A stretch of DNA of 20,176 bases from Acidothermales bacterium (GTDB lineage Bacteria; Actinomycetota; Actinomycetes; Streptosporangiales; WHST01): NCBI GenBank assembly GCA_017354575.1, contig JAFMQP010000013.1:1-20176 (forward strand), written 5' to 3'. Position 1 is the stretch's first letter, and each line of letters starts with the position of its first letter. The position numbers were made by a program, and so were the translations under genes. Below, in pieces: positions 13,404 through 20,176 of the stretch. The notes below the pieces were generated by a model. It had not been told where the DNA came from. It saw only the letters and a program-made list of their open reading frames with translations, and ran no database searches.

Positions 13404-14633
13404 TCATGCCGGCCCGGAGTGTCCAGGCCGGACCAGGGCCAGCCAGCTGAGCACGGCCAGGACGGAGCAGGTCGCGATGACGACGCCCAAGGGGATTGCG
13501 GTGTCCTGCCCGGCCACACCGACGAGCGGCGCCGCGATTCCCCCGATCAGGAACTGCAGCACGCCCATCAGCGCCGAGGCCGCACCCGCGTCCCCGGCGT
13601 GCTGGTTGAGTGCGAGCGCCATCGCGTTCGGGAAGATCGTGCCGACGCTCGACGCCACCAGGAACAGCCCGGGCAGCACGCCGGGCAGACCCGCGCCCGC
13701 GAGCACGCTCACCAGCAGCACCACGCCACCGGTCACCGAACCGCCGACGCCGATGGCGAGCAGCCGTCCCGAGCCCACGCGGTGCGCGAGCCGTCCACCG
13801 AGCTGCGCGCAGATGACGATCCCCACCGAGTTGACGGCGAACACGCCGCTGAACGCCTGTGGCGACAACCCGTAGATGTCCTGCAGCACGAACGGCGAAC
13901 CCGAGATGTACGCGAACATCGCGGCGAACGCGAGCGCGGCCGCGAGCGAGTAGCCGACGAGGGCGCGGTCGTGCAGCAGCCGCCAGAACGTCCGCAGCGT
14001 CGTGGGGAGCCCGCCGCGGCCGCGGCGTTCGGCGGGCAGCGTCTCCGGCAACCCGAGCAGCACGCCCAGCAGCAGCGCCAGGCCGATCGCGGACAGGCCG
14101 ACGAACACGCCGCGCCACGACGTGACCCGGAGCAGCTGCGCGCCCAGGACCGGCGCGAGCACAGGCGCGAGGCCGTTGACGAGCATGAGCGAGGCGAAGA
14201 ACCGGGCCGCGGCCGGTCCGGCGAACAGGTCGCGGACGACGGCGCGTGCGACGACGACGCCCGCCCCGCCCGCGAACCCCTCGAGCACCCGCACCGCGTC
14301 GAGCGTCGCGATGCCGGGCGCGAACACGCACACGAGCGAGGCGAGCGTGAACGCCGCCGTGCCCGCGACGAGCGGGCGCCTGCGCCCGAGGGCGTCGCTT
14401 GCCGGACCGACGACGAGCTGACCGAACGACATCCCGACGACGAACGCGGTGAGCGACAGCTGCGCGGCGGACGTCGTCGTGCCGAGGTCGCGGGTGACCT
14501 GCGGCAGCCCCGGAAGGTACGCGTCGATGGACAGCGGCGCGAGCGCCGAGAGCGAACCGAGGATGACGACGACGCGGAACCGGCGGAGCCGGGTGGCGAG
14601 TATGGGCGGCTTGTCCTGGGCGGTGGTCGTCAT
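13404..14633 (-). CDS. MFS drug exporter of the Bcr/CflA type
   Basis: A 409-residue MFS protein with twelve predicted helices. LGSLSALAPLSIDAYLPGLPQ in the first helix is the hallmark of the Bcr/CflA group; GPASDALGRRRPLVAG is the loop 2-3 signature; VRVLEGFAGGAGVVVARAVVRD contains the drug-exporter R-x-x-x-G-x-x-x-x motif C region; and a second-half SGSPFVLQDIYGLSPQAFSGVF matches the group. These proteins extrude bicyclomycin, chloramphenicol and similar drugs, or peptides and amino acids, by proton antiport. ATG at 14633 has GGGAG a few bases upstream. It is divergent from the GH15 gene across 50 bp and lies 163 bp upstream of the secreted-protein gene on the same strand. Substrate unknown. 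Confidence 0.92.
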   Translation of the reverse strand: MTTTAQDKPPILATRLRRFRVVVILGSLSALAPLSIDAYLPGLPQVTRDLGTTTSAAQLSLTAFVVGMSFGQLVVGPASDALGRRRPLVAGTAAFTLASLVCVFAPGIATLDAVRVLEGFAGGAGVVVARAVVRDLFAGPAAARFFASLMLVNGLAPVLAPVLGAQLLRVTSWRGVFVGLSAIGLALLLGVLLGLPETLPAERRGRGGLPTTLRTFWRLLHDRALVGYSLAAALAFAAMFAYISGSPFVLQDIYGLSPQAFSGVFAVNSVGIVICAQLGGRLAHRVGSGRLLAIGVGGSVTGGVVLLVSVLAGAGLPGVLPGLFLVASSVGTIFPNAMALALNQHAGDAGAASALMGVLQFLIGGIAAPLVGVAGQDTAIPLGVVIATCSVLAVLSWLALVRPGHSGPA

Positions 14634-14683
14634 TCCGCTCCCGACGGTACCTGGCCCCGGTGAACGCCGATAAGGTCGCGGGC

Positions 14684-15964
14684 ATGCCGCAGCCGCTGTA
14701 TCTCGCCGGGTTGCTGGGGGACGGTGACGTGGTGGTGCCGGTGTCCGTCGCGGACGCCGACGGCGCCGCGTACGTCGCGGGCAGTGACGTGCTGCGCCTC
14801 GCCGACGGCTCCCTGCGGTACGTGCCGCCGGGCCACGACGACGCGGTCACGGTGCCGCCAGGCGACGTCGGCGCGGCCGAGTCGGCCGGGCGCGGCCGGG
14901 AGTGGCTCGCGTCCGGCGAGGTGCCTGGGCGGATCGGCGTCGAGCTCGACGCCGCCGCGCGGGCGCTGCTCGACCTGCGCCTGCTCACCTTGTCGAGCGG
15001 TGCTGTCGCCGCCGGCTGGCACGGCAGCTGGCGGTACTCGTGGCCACGCGACGCGAGCTGGGCTTGCGCCGCGCTCGCGTCGACCGGCCACCTGGACGAG
15101 GCCCGTGCGATCCTCGGCTTCCTCGCCCGCACCCAGCGCGACGACGGGACGTGGGAGGCCCGCGTGCTACTCGACGGCTCCGGTCCACCGGACGACCGGC
15201 CCCGGCAGCTGGACGCGAACGGCTGGGTGCCGTGGGCCGCGTGGGTGTACGCGGGTGTCGTGGGCGAGCTGGACGGGCGGGCGTACCGCATGGTCGTGCA
15301 CGCCTGCGACCACGTGGCCGCGACCCTCGGCCGGGACGGGCTGCCGCCGGTGACGCCGGACTACTGGGAGACCCGCACCCGGCGGCACACCATCGGCGTC
15401 GCCGCGCCCCTGCTCGCCGGCTTGCGCGCCGGCGTCGTGCTCGCCGGCGTCGAGGGGCGAAGTGCGCACGCGGCCCGCTGGGCCGACGCCGCCGCGCGGC
15501 TGGACGAGGGCGTCGAGGGTGCGTTCGCGGCCACCGGGTATCACCGCACGCCCGACCCGGGCAGCGGCGCGGACGCGGCGGTAACGTTCCTCGCGCCGCC
15601 GTTCGCGCCCGGGCGGCCCGACGTCGCCGACGCGGTGCTCGACGCCCGCAAGCGGCTGACCCGGCGAAACGGCGGCGTCGTCCCCGGCGAGGACTGGACC
15701 GGCACGGATTCGTGGACGCCGGAGACCGGGTTCTTCGCGCTCGCGGCCGCGGCGTCCGGGCGGTACGACGAGGCGAGCGAGACGATCGCGTGGCTGACGA
15801 GCCATCGCACGTCGCTGGGCGCGTTGCCGGAGAAGGTGACGCAGGACGGAGCGCCCGCCTCCGTCGCGCCCCTCGCGTGGACCGCCGCGATCCTCGTGCT
15901 GGCACTGCTCGCGAGGGACCAGGGCCTGCCCGTACCGCAGGGGAGCGCGGCCGATGACAGCTGA
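14684..15964 (+). CDS. GH15-type glycosidase (glucoamylase/trehalase fold)
   Basis: A 426-residue protein. The (alpha/alpha)6-barrel landmarks of glycoside hydrolase family 15 appear in order: SWRYSWPRDASW (substrate-binding Trp-Arg-Asp), DDGTWEARVLLDG, QLDANGWVPWAAWVYAG, PDYWETRTRRHTIG with E229 as likely general acid, and LPEKVTQDGAPASVAPLAWTAA with E383 as likely general base. It is shorter than typical bacterial GH15 proteins (600 residues or more): only about 100 residues precede the barrel, so the usual N-terminal beta-sandwich is reduced. ATG at 14684 is preferred over GTG at 14660; a weak AAGG lies upstream. No signal peptide, so probably cytoplasmic. Its 3' end overlaps the CocE-type gene by 11 nt. 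Whether it acts on glucans, trehalose or a modified sugar is unresolved. Confidence 0.82.
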   Translation: MPQPLYLAGLLGDGDVVVPVSVADADGAAYVAGSDVLRLADGSLRYVPPGHDDAVTVPPGDVGAAESAGRGREWLASGEVPGRIGVELDAAARALLDLRLLTLSSGAVAAGWHGSWRYSWPRDASWACAALASTGHLDEARAILGFLARTQRDDGTWEARVLLDGSGPPDDRPRQLDANGWVPWAAWVYAGVVGELDGRAYRMVVHACDHVAATLGRDGLPPVTPDYWETRTRRHTIGVAAPLLAGLRAGVVLAGVEGRSAHAARWADAAARLDEGVEGAFAATGYHRTPDPGSGADAAVTFLAPPFAPGRPDVADAVLDARKRLTRRNGGVVPGEDWTGTDSWTPETGFFALAAAASGRYDEASETIAWLTSHRTSLGALPEKVTQDGAPASVAPLAWTAAILVLALLARDQGLPVPQGSAADDS

Positions 15965-17636
15965 GGCGACGATCGAGTTCGACGTGCCCGCGACCATGCG
16001 GGACGGCACCGTGTTGCTCGCCGACGTGTTCCGCCCGGCAGGCGACGGGCCGTGGCCGGTCGTGCTCGTGCGCACGCCGTACGGCAAGCAGTACCTCGGC
16101 ACGCTGGCGTACACCGCGGTGCGGCGCGGCTTCCTCACGGTCCTGCAGGACGTCCGCGGCCGGTTCGCGTCCGGCGGCGAGTGGGAGCCGCTGACGAACG
16201 AGGAGTACGACGGCTACGACACCGTGCGGTGGGCGGCCGCGCTGCCGGGCTCGTCGGGCGCGGTCGGCATGCTCGGCGCCAGCTACCTCGGCAACACCCA
16301 GTGGATGGCGGCGGTCGCGCGGCCGCCGGAGCTCGCGGCGATCGTCCCGTCCGTCACCTGGTCGGAGCCGCTGGACGGGCCGTTCATGCGCGGCGGCGCG
16401 CTCGAGCTCGGCATCATGGCGAACTGGTCCCTGCTGCAGGGCATCGACACCGTCGCCCGCCGCTGGCGGCACGACGTCCCCGAGCTGGGCAGGCGGCTGC
16501 ACGCGCTCGTCGCCGACATCGACGCGCTGGCGTCCTCGACGTACTGGGAGCTGCCGCCGGGTGAGCCGCCGTCGTTCGCGCGCAACGACGTCCCGCACGG
16601 CGGCTTCGTCGCCGCCGTCCACGACCCGGCCGCGGCCGACACCTGCCGCGTGGCGGGACGGCAGGCCGACACCGACGTCGCGGCCTTCCACGTCGGCGGC
16701 TGGTACGACATCTTCCTGCAGGGCACGCTCGACAACCACATGGCGATGGTCGACGCGGGCCGGCCGTCGAAGCTGCTCGTCGGGCCGTGGCCGCACGCGG
16801 TGCCGTTCCCGCACCAGGTGGGCGAGGTGAACTTCGGGTTCGCCGCGAACGCGGGGCTGGTCGACCTGCGCCGTCCGCTGGTCGACCTCGAGCTGGACTG
16901 GCTGGACCGCTGGTTGACCGGCCGTACGCCCGCCGCCGACGAGGCGCCGGTGCGGCTGTTCGTCATGGGCGTGAACCGGTGGCGGGACGAGGACGCGTGG
17001 CCGCTCGCCCGCGCCGTCGACACCGGCTTACACCTGCGCGCGGGTGGCGGGCTCACCCGCGAGGCACCGGGCCGGGACGAGCCGGCAGACACCTACGTCT
17101 TCGACCCGGCCGACCCGGTGCCGACGCACGGCGGCGCGCTGCTGATGGCGAGCGACTTCCGGCAGGGCCCGCTCGACCAGGCGCGCGTCGAGCGGCGTCC
17201 GGACGTGCTCGTGTTCACCGCCGAGCCGCTGCCGGACGACCTCGAGGTGACGGGACGGGTGTCGGTGCGGCTGTACGCGTCGACCGACGCGCCGTCGACC
17301 GACTGGGTGGCGCGGCTGTGCGACGTCGACGCCTCCGGCGTCTCGCGCAACGTCACCGACGGCGTCGTCCGGGTGTCCGCGACGCCCGGCGAGGTGGGCG
17401 AGCACGTCGTCGACCTGTGGTCGACGAGCATCGTGTTCCGTGCGGGCCACCGGATCCGGGTGCAGGTGACGTCGAGCAACTTCCCGCGCTGGGACCGCAA
17501 CCCGAACACCGGCGAGTCGCCGCGCACGGCCACGACGTCCCGTCCGGCACACCAGACGGTCCACCACGACGCCGCGCGGCGCTCCCGCGTCGTGCTGCCG
17601 GTCGTGCCGTCCCGGGCCGGCGGAATCCCCGGCTGA
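15954..17636 (+). CDS. CocE/NonD-type serine hydrolase (peptidase S15 family)
   Basis: A 560-residue alpha/beta hydrolase. The catalytic triad is read as S110 in GASYLG, D252 in GGWYDIF and H281 in GPWPHA; cocaine esterase CocE has S117, D259 and H287, almost the same spacing. DVRGRFASGGEW and RTPYGKQY are conserved N-terminal segments, and the C-terminal beta-sandwich (VSVRLYASTDAPSTDWVARLCDV onwards, about residues 430-545) is the X-Pro dipeptidyl-peptidase C-terminal domain. It should hydrolyse an ester, amide or acyl-peptide bond. No signal peptide is seen. The ATG at 15954 overlaps the GH15 gene by 11 nt, so the two are probably co-translated and may act on one glycosylated, acylated substrate. 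The TGA overlaps the ATG of the following micro-ORF. Confidence 0.93.
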   Translation: MTAEATIEFDVPATMRDGTVLLADVFRPAGDGPWPVVLVRTPYGKQYLGTLAYTAVRRGFLTVLQDVRGRFASGGEWEPLTNEEYDGYDTVRWAAALPGSSGAVGMLGASYLGNTQWMAAVARPPELAAIVPSVTWSEPLDGPFMRGGALELGIMANWSLLQGIDTVARRWRHDVPELGRRLHALVADIDALASSTYWELPPGEPPSFARNDVPHGGFVAAVHDPAAADTCRVAGRQADTDVAAFHVGGWYDIFLQGTLDNHMAMVDAGRPSKLLVGPWPHAVPFPHQVGEVNFGFAANAGLVDLRRPLVDLELDWLDRWLTGRTPAADEAPVRLFVMGVNRWRDEDAWPLARAVDTGLHLRAGGGLTREAPGRDEPADTYVFDPADPVPTHGGALLMASDFRQGPLDQARVERRPDVLVFTAEPLPDDLEVTGRVSVRLYASTDAPSTDWVARLCDVDASGVSRNVTDGVVRVSATPGEVGEHVVDLWSTSIVFRAGHRIRVQVTSSNFPRWDRNPNTGESPRTATTSRPAHQTVHHDAARRSRVVLPVVPSRAGGIPG

Positions 17637-17707
17637 TGGCGGTCACGGCGTACTGCGTGTACCTCGCCGAGCCGGATCTCGACGCGACCGACCTGCCGGC
17701 GTACTGA
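17636..17707 (+). CDS. 23-residue micro-ORF coupled to the CocE-type gene
   Basis: The ATG at 17636 shares its A with the TGA stop of the hydrolase (TGATG), the classic stop-start coupling. The ORF has 23 codons: it opens MAVTAYCVYLAEPDL and ends in DLPAY. G or C is at the third position in 22 of 23 codons, with A/T common at the second position, which is the coding pattern of the window. There is one Cys and three Tyr, no membrane segment and no recognised family. It may be a genuine small protein, a peptide precursor, or the remnant of a longer gene truncated near the palindromic element 29 bp downstream. Confidence 0.45.
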   Translation: MAVTAYCVYLAEPDLDATDLPAY

Positions 17708-17736
17708 ACCGCCTGCGGTCGACCCGAGCTCGTGCA

Positions 17737-17821
17737 CTTCCCACGACGAGCGAAGGCTTCCCACACCCTGCAGACCGTGTGAGGCCCTGGTTGATCATGA
17801 GAACATGATCAACCAGGGCCT
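17737..17821. repeat. 82-bp dispersed palindromic element, copy 2
   Basis: Second copy of the element at 3234-3315 (75 of 82 positions identical, no gaps). The terminal hairpin is longer here: arms 17782-17799 and 17804-17821 pair perfectly over 18 bp around the same AGAA loop. It lies between the convergent micro-ORF/hydrolase and the aminopeptidase gene, ending 15 bp before the latter's stop, so it can act as a bidirectional terminator. Confidence 0.85.
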
Positions 17822-17836
17822 TGGTCGGGCGAGGAG

Positions 17837-19168
17837 TCAGCGCGCGAGGGAGCCCATCGGGTCCCAGGCCGGCAGCACGATCGGCTCGGTGTCGAGGGCG
17901 GCCCGCAACTCGGCGGGGAGAGCCGACTTGCGGGCGGCGATCTCGAAGACGTACTCGTCGAACCACGAGTCGTTCATCGTGTAGAAGCCCTTGTCGGCGG
18001 TCTCGTCGCCCCAGCTGTTCTCCACCCGCCACTTGCGCGGCGCGCCGTCGACGACGTCGACGCCGGTGAACAGCATCGCGTGCGTCATCAGCGACTCGTG
18101 GAAGACGAGCCGGTCGGCCTTGCCGAGGTCGAACCGGGTGTCGTAGACGGACTGGTAGTCGAACAGCTTCGCGTCCCAGATGCCGAGGTCGCGCCGCATC
18201 ATCTGGCCCACGTCGCACCCGAACCACACCGGCTCGCCGCCGACGACGGTATCCATCGCCAGCTTCTTCATCAGGTCGCTCTCGACGTTCAGGTACGTCA
18301 CCGGCTCGCCGCCGACGACGTTGCCCAGGTAGTCGACGGTGAACGTGCGGCCGTAGGGGCTGGACTCACGCGGGTCGTTGACCAGGCAGACGTAGTCCTC
18401 GTACGGGATCGTGACGTACTCCGCCGCGAACTCCTGCGGCGTCATCTCGCCGGCGCGGTGGAACTCGCGGTCCTTGTCCTTCCACTGCCACAGGAACCGG
18501 GTCGGCGGCGTACCGAGGTGGATGCGGAGCACCCGGTGCACGACGTCGAGGACGCGCGCCTTCTCGTCGCGCTGGGCATCGACGCCCGAGCCGCGCAGCG
18601 CCCGCACGTCGCGCGCGCCCTGGCGCAGCACGTTGCGCAGGATCGCGTTCATCCGGCGGGTGGCCGACGAGCTCTCCGTCTCGGGCATCACCGACTTCGG
18701 CACGAGTCCGTGCTTGCGGACGAGGGCGGTGAACATGTTCCACTGCCCGCCGTCGCCGGCGACCTCCTGGAGCAGGAACGCGACGGTGCGGTCGTCGGCG
18801 TCGCGGTCGCTCGTGTCGATGACCGCCTCGAGGAAGTAGTTCGCCCGTTCGAGCTTGTCCCAGTACATGACGTGGTTCTGGGAGAACTCGAAGTCGGCGA
18901 CGTTCATCTTGTCCATCGCGCCCGCACGCAACAGGTTCAGGCCCGCGAACAGCCAGCACCGGCCGCTCTGCTTCTGCGACGTCGCCTTCCAGTCGTCGAG
19001 CAGGTGGGAGACCGTCGGGTCGGTGGACGTGACGACGTCGCGGTCGAGCGCGATGTCGTCGATCGACGTCTGGGCGACCGCGTTCTGCATCGTCCGGTAC
19101 GCCGGGTTGGCTGCGAAGCTCTTGTCCATGAGCTCGAGATCGGCTGGTGTCAGTGCTGCTTCTCGCAA
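17837..19168 (-). CDS. pepC: Cysteine aminopeptidase of the bleomycin hydrolase / PepC family (peptidase C1B)
   Basis: A 443-residue protein, the usual length for C1B enzymes. Active-site elements are Q65 and C71 in QKQSGRCWLF, H363 in SLMTHAMLFTG and N384 in WRVENSWG; spacing fits bleomycin hydrolase. The family forms hexamers with the active sites inside the cavity and trims N-terminal residues from peptides in the cytoplasm; some members inactivate bleomycin by deamidation. The C-terminus reads LPAWDPMGSLAR, the arm that reaches into the active site and sets aminopeptidase specificity. The start is a TTG at 19168, chosen because GAGGAG lies 6 nt upstream and the N-terminus LTPADLELMDKSFAANP matches the family; the first ATG is at residue 14. 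No secretion signal. Confidence 0.93.
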   Translation of the reverse strand: MREAALTPADLELMDKSFAANPAYRTMQNAVAQTSIDDIALDRDVVTSTDPTVSHLLDDWKATSQKQSGRCWLFAGLNLLRAGAMDKMNVADFEFSQNHVMYWDKLERANYFLEAVIDTSDRDADDRTVAFLLQEVAGDGGQWNMFTALVRKHGLVPKSVMPETESSSATRRMNAILRNVLRQGARDVRALRGSGVDAQRDEKARVLDVVHRVLRIHLGTPPTRFLWQWKDKDREFHRAGEMTPQEFAAEYVTIPYEDYVCLVNDPRESSPYGRTFTVDYLGNVVGGEPVTYLNVESDLMKKLAMDTVVGGEPVWFGCDVGQMMRRDLGIWDAKLFDYQSVYDTRFDLGKADRLVFHESLMTHAMLFTGVDVVDGAPRKWRVENSWGDETADKGFYTMNDSWFDEYVFEIAARKSALPAELRAALDTEPIVLPAWDPMGSLAR

Positions 19169-19386
19169 GGATGCTCCTCGATCGCCCCGAAACCGGTCAG
19201 ACCTGCACCAGCAGGCTACCCGTGACGCCCGACGGCCCGCGTCCCCGCGAGAAGGTCAGAACACCGCTCGTAGCACGGGAACACGGTGCGCGACGGCCGT
19301 CGGCACGTGCCTGGTGATCGGCTCGAGGATCAGCATGTGTCAGGACGTGACGGTGCCACAGCACCGCCACGTCCTGACGACGCCGG
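19169..19386. other. Gap between the MerR-family and PepC genes
   Basis: 218 bp with no credible ORF; open frames across it are antisense continuations. It holds the PepC ribosome binding site (GAGGAG at 19175-19180 on the minus strand) and a strong hairpin at 19339-19378. No clear promoter hexamers were found. Confidence 0.5.
19339..19378 (-). terminator. 18-bp hairpin after the MerR-family gene
   Basis: Arms GTCAGGACGTGACGGTGC (19339-19356) and 19361-19378 pair over 18 bp with one mismatch around a CACA loop. On the minus strand it starts 8 nt beyond the stop of the MerR-family gene, the expected place for its terminator. No T-run follows. Confidence 0.75.
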
Positions 19387-20176
19387 TCACCGCGACGACC
19401 GCAGGCCCGCGACCAGCCACTCGTAGGCGGGCGCCATGCTCGGCGTCTCGCGGTCCCAGCCGTTGACGGTCGCCACGAGCTGCCAGTAGCGCTCGACCCG
19501 CCGGTCCGAGAACGTCTCCAGCCGGTCGGCCAGCTCCCGCCGGTACTCCGGCGACGTCGGGTCCGTACCCTGCGTCGCCATCGCGGCGGCGAAGTCCGCG
19601 ATGATCGGCGCGGCCTCCGCCGAGGTCGGGTCGACGCCGTCGGCGAGTGCCTGGCCGGCTCGTGCGGCGACCTGCTGACCGGCCTGTTGGGCAGCCTCGT
19701 CCGGAACTACTCCGCCGGTCCCTGAGCCCCGGCCGGGGCTGCCGCCCTCCTTGCGCAGCTCGTCGCCCCTGACGACCATCTCCCGCGCGCGGGCGCGGTA
19801 GTCCGGGTCCTGGACGAGCTCGGCGAGCTCGACCCACGCCTCGACCTGTCCCTGCGTCGGCTCGTCGGGCAGACCCGGCAGCCCGCCCCGCCACATCCGC
19901 TCGACCTCGGTCTCCTCGACGCCGCCGAACACGTCGTCGAGGAAGCTCGTGACGAGCCGACGCCGTTCCTCGCCCGTCATCTGTGCCAACTTGTTCATCG
20001 TCTCCATCTCCTCGGGTGTGGCCCCACGCTCCGCCACCGCGCGCAGCACCGTCCGGTGCAGCCGCAGCGTGCGGATGTGTGCGTCGAGCGCGTCCGCATG
20101 CGCCCGCGCGACCTCGGCGACGGTGACCTCCCGTTCCAGCACCCGCTGGACGGTGCGGAGGTCGACGCCGAGCTCG
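19387..20176 (-). CDS. MerR-family regulator with TipAS-like C-terminal region, N-terminus missing
   Basis: The frame is open to the window edge, giving at least 263 residues; the missing part should be most of the winged-helix DNA-binding domain. The first visible residues, ELGVDLRTVQRVLEREVTVAEVARAHADALDAHIRTL, are the end of a MerR domain and the start of the dimerisation coiled coil. The rest is helical: EEMETMNKLAQMTGEERRRLVTSFLDDVFGG, a Gly/Ser-rich linker around residue 150, and a helical C-terminal domain with a DPTSPEYRRELADRLETFSDRRVERYWQLVATVNGW segment. This layout resembles actinobacterial MerR proteins with TipAS-like ligand-binding domains that sense drugs. No target gene is identifiable here. 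An internal GTG at 20142 is not a real start. Confidence 0.85.
   Translation of the reverse strand, partial: ELGVDLRTVQRVLEREVTVAEVARAHADALDAHIRTLRLHRTVLRAVAERGATPEEMETMNKLAQMTGEERRRLVTSFLDDVFGGVEETEVERMWRGGLPGLPDEPTQGQVEAWVELAELVQDPDYRARAREMVVRGDELRKEGGSPGRGSGTGGVVPDEAAQQAGQQVAARAGQALADGVDPTSAEAAPIIADFAAAMATQGTDPTSPEYRRELADRLETFSDRRVERYWQLVATVNGWDRETPSMAPAYEWLVAGLRSSR

Noticed and set aside
13375..15291. 638-codon minus-strand frame across the Bcr/CflA exporter and GH15 gene
   Set aside because: Out-of-frame shadow of the exporter; no recognisable motif.
14985..16814. 609-codon minus-strand frame antisense to GH15 and the CocE-type gene
   Set aside because: Antisense shadow; both plus-strand genes have complete catalytic residues.
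18080..19225. 381-codon plus-strand frame antisense to pepC
   Set aside because: The pepC frame has all active-site residues and a ribosome binding site; the antisense frame has none.

Overview
The window is high-GC DNA (G+C estimated by eye at about 70%) with strong G/C bias at third codon positions, frequent GTG starts (one TTG) and short or overlapping gene junctions. Together with the gene content (a FabG4/HtdX-type pair, an alkylresorcinol-type type III PKS cluster, a DrrAB-type ABC exporter under MarR control, and YCII/DGPF proteins), this points to a filamentous or related actinobacterium. No marker fixes the genus. I see no tRNA, rRNA, CRISPR array, transposase or phage module.

Layout: (1) 1-2716, a plus-strand lipid-metabolism operon: C-terminal part of a FadA2/FadI-type thiolase, a FabG4-type ketoacyl reductase and an HtdX-type MaoC hydratase. 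It ends in four 20-bp tandem repeats. (2) 2866-3219, a YCII/DGPF protein behind an ECF42-like promoter. (3) 3327-8379, a likely phenolic-lipid or meroterpenoid locus: a minus-strand UbiA prenyltransferase diverges from a plus-strand run of type III PKS, ICMT-type methyltransferase, geranylgeranyl-reductase-like FAD enzyme and a glutamine-synthetase homologue with an altered active site. (4) 8425-10350 minus, an MHS-type MFS transporter and a second YCII protein, again with an ECF42-like promoter. (5) 10452-12520, a MarR regulator, ABC ATPase and ABC-2 permease as one overlapping operon, with a clear dyad over the marR start region. (6) 12578-14633 minus, a secreted protein of unknown function and a Bcr/CflA-type MFS exporter. 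(7) 14684-17707 plus, a GH15-type glycosidase overlapping a CocE/S15 hydrolase, followed by a stop-start-coupled 23-codon ORF. (8) 17837-20176 minus, a bleomycin-hydrolase/PepC-type cysteine aminopeptidase and a MerR regulator cut by the window edge.

The most interesting non-coding signals are these. An 82-bp palindromic element occurs twice, 14.5 kb apart, each time between the 3' ends of convergent genes. The two unlinked YCII/DGPF genes carry matching TGTCGA-like / 17-nt / CGWC promoters, although no sigma-factor gene is present. The PKS locus resembles the alkylresorcinol (srs) and alkyl-O-dihydrogeranyl-methoxyhydroquinone (agq) gene sets but has a GS-type ligase appended. All functional assignments rest on motif reading by eye; no database search was run.
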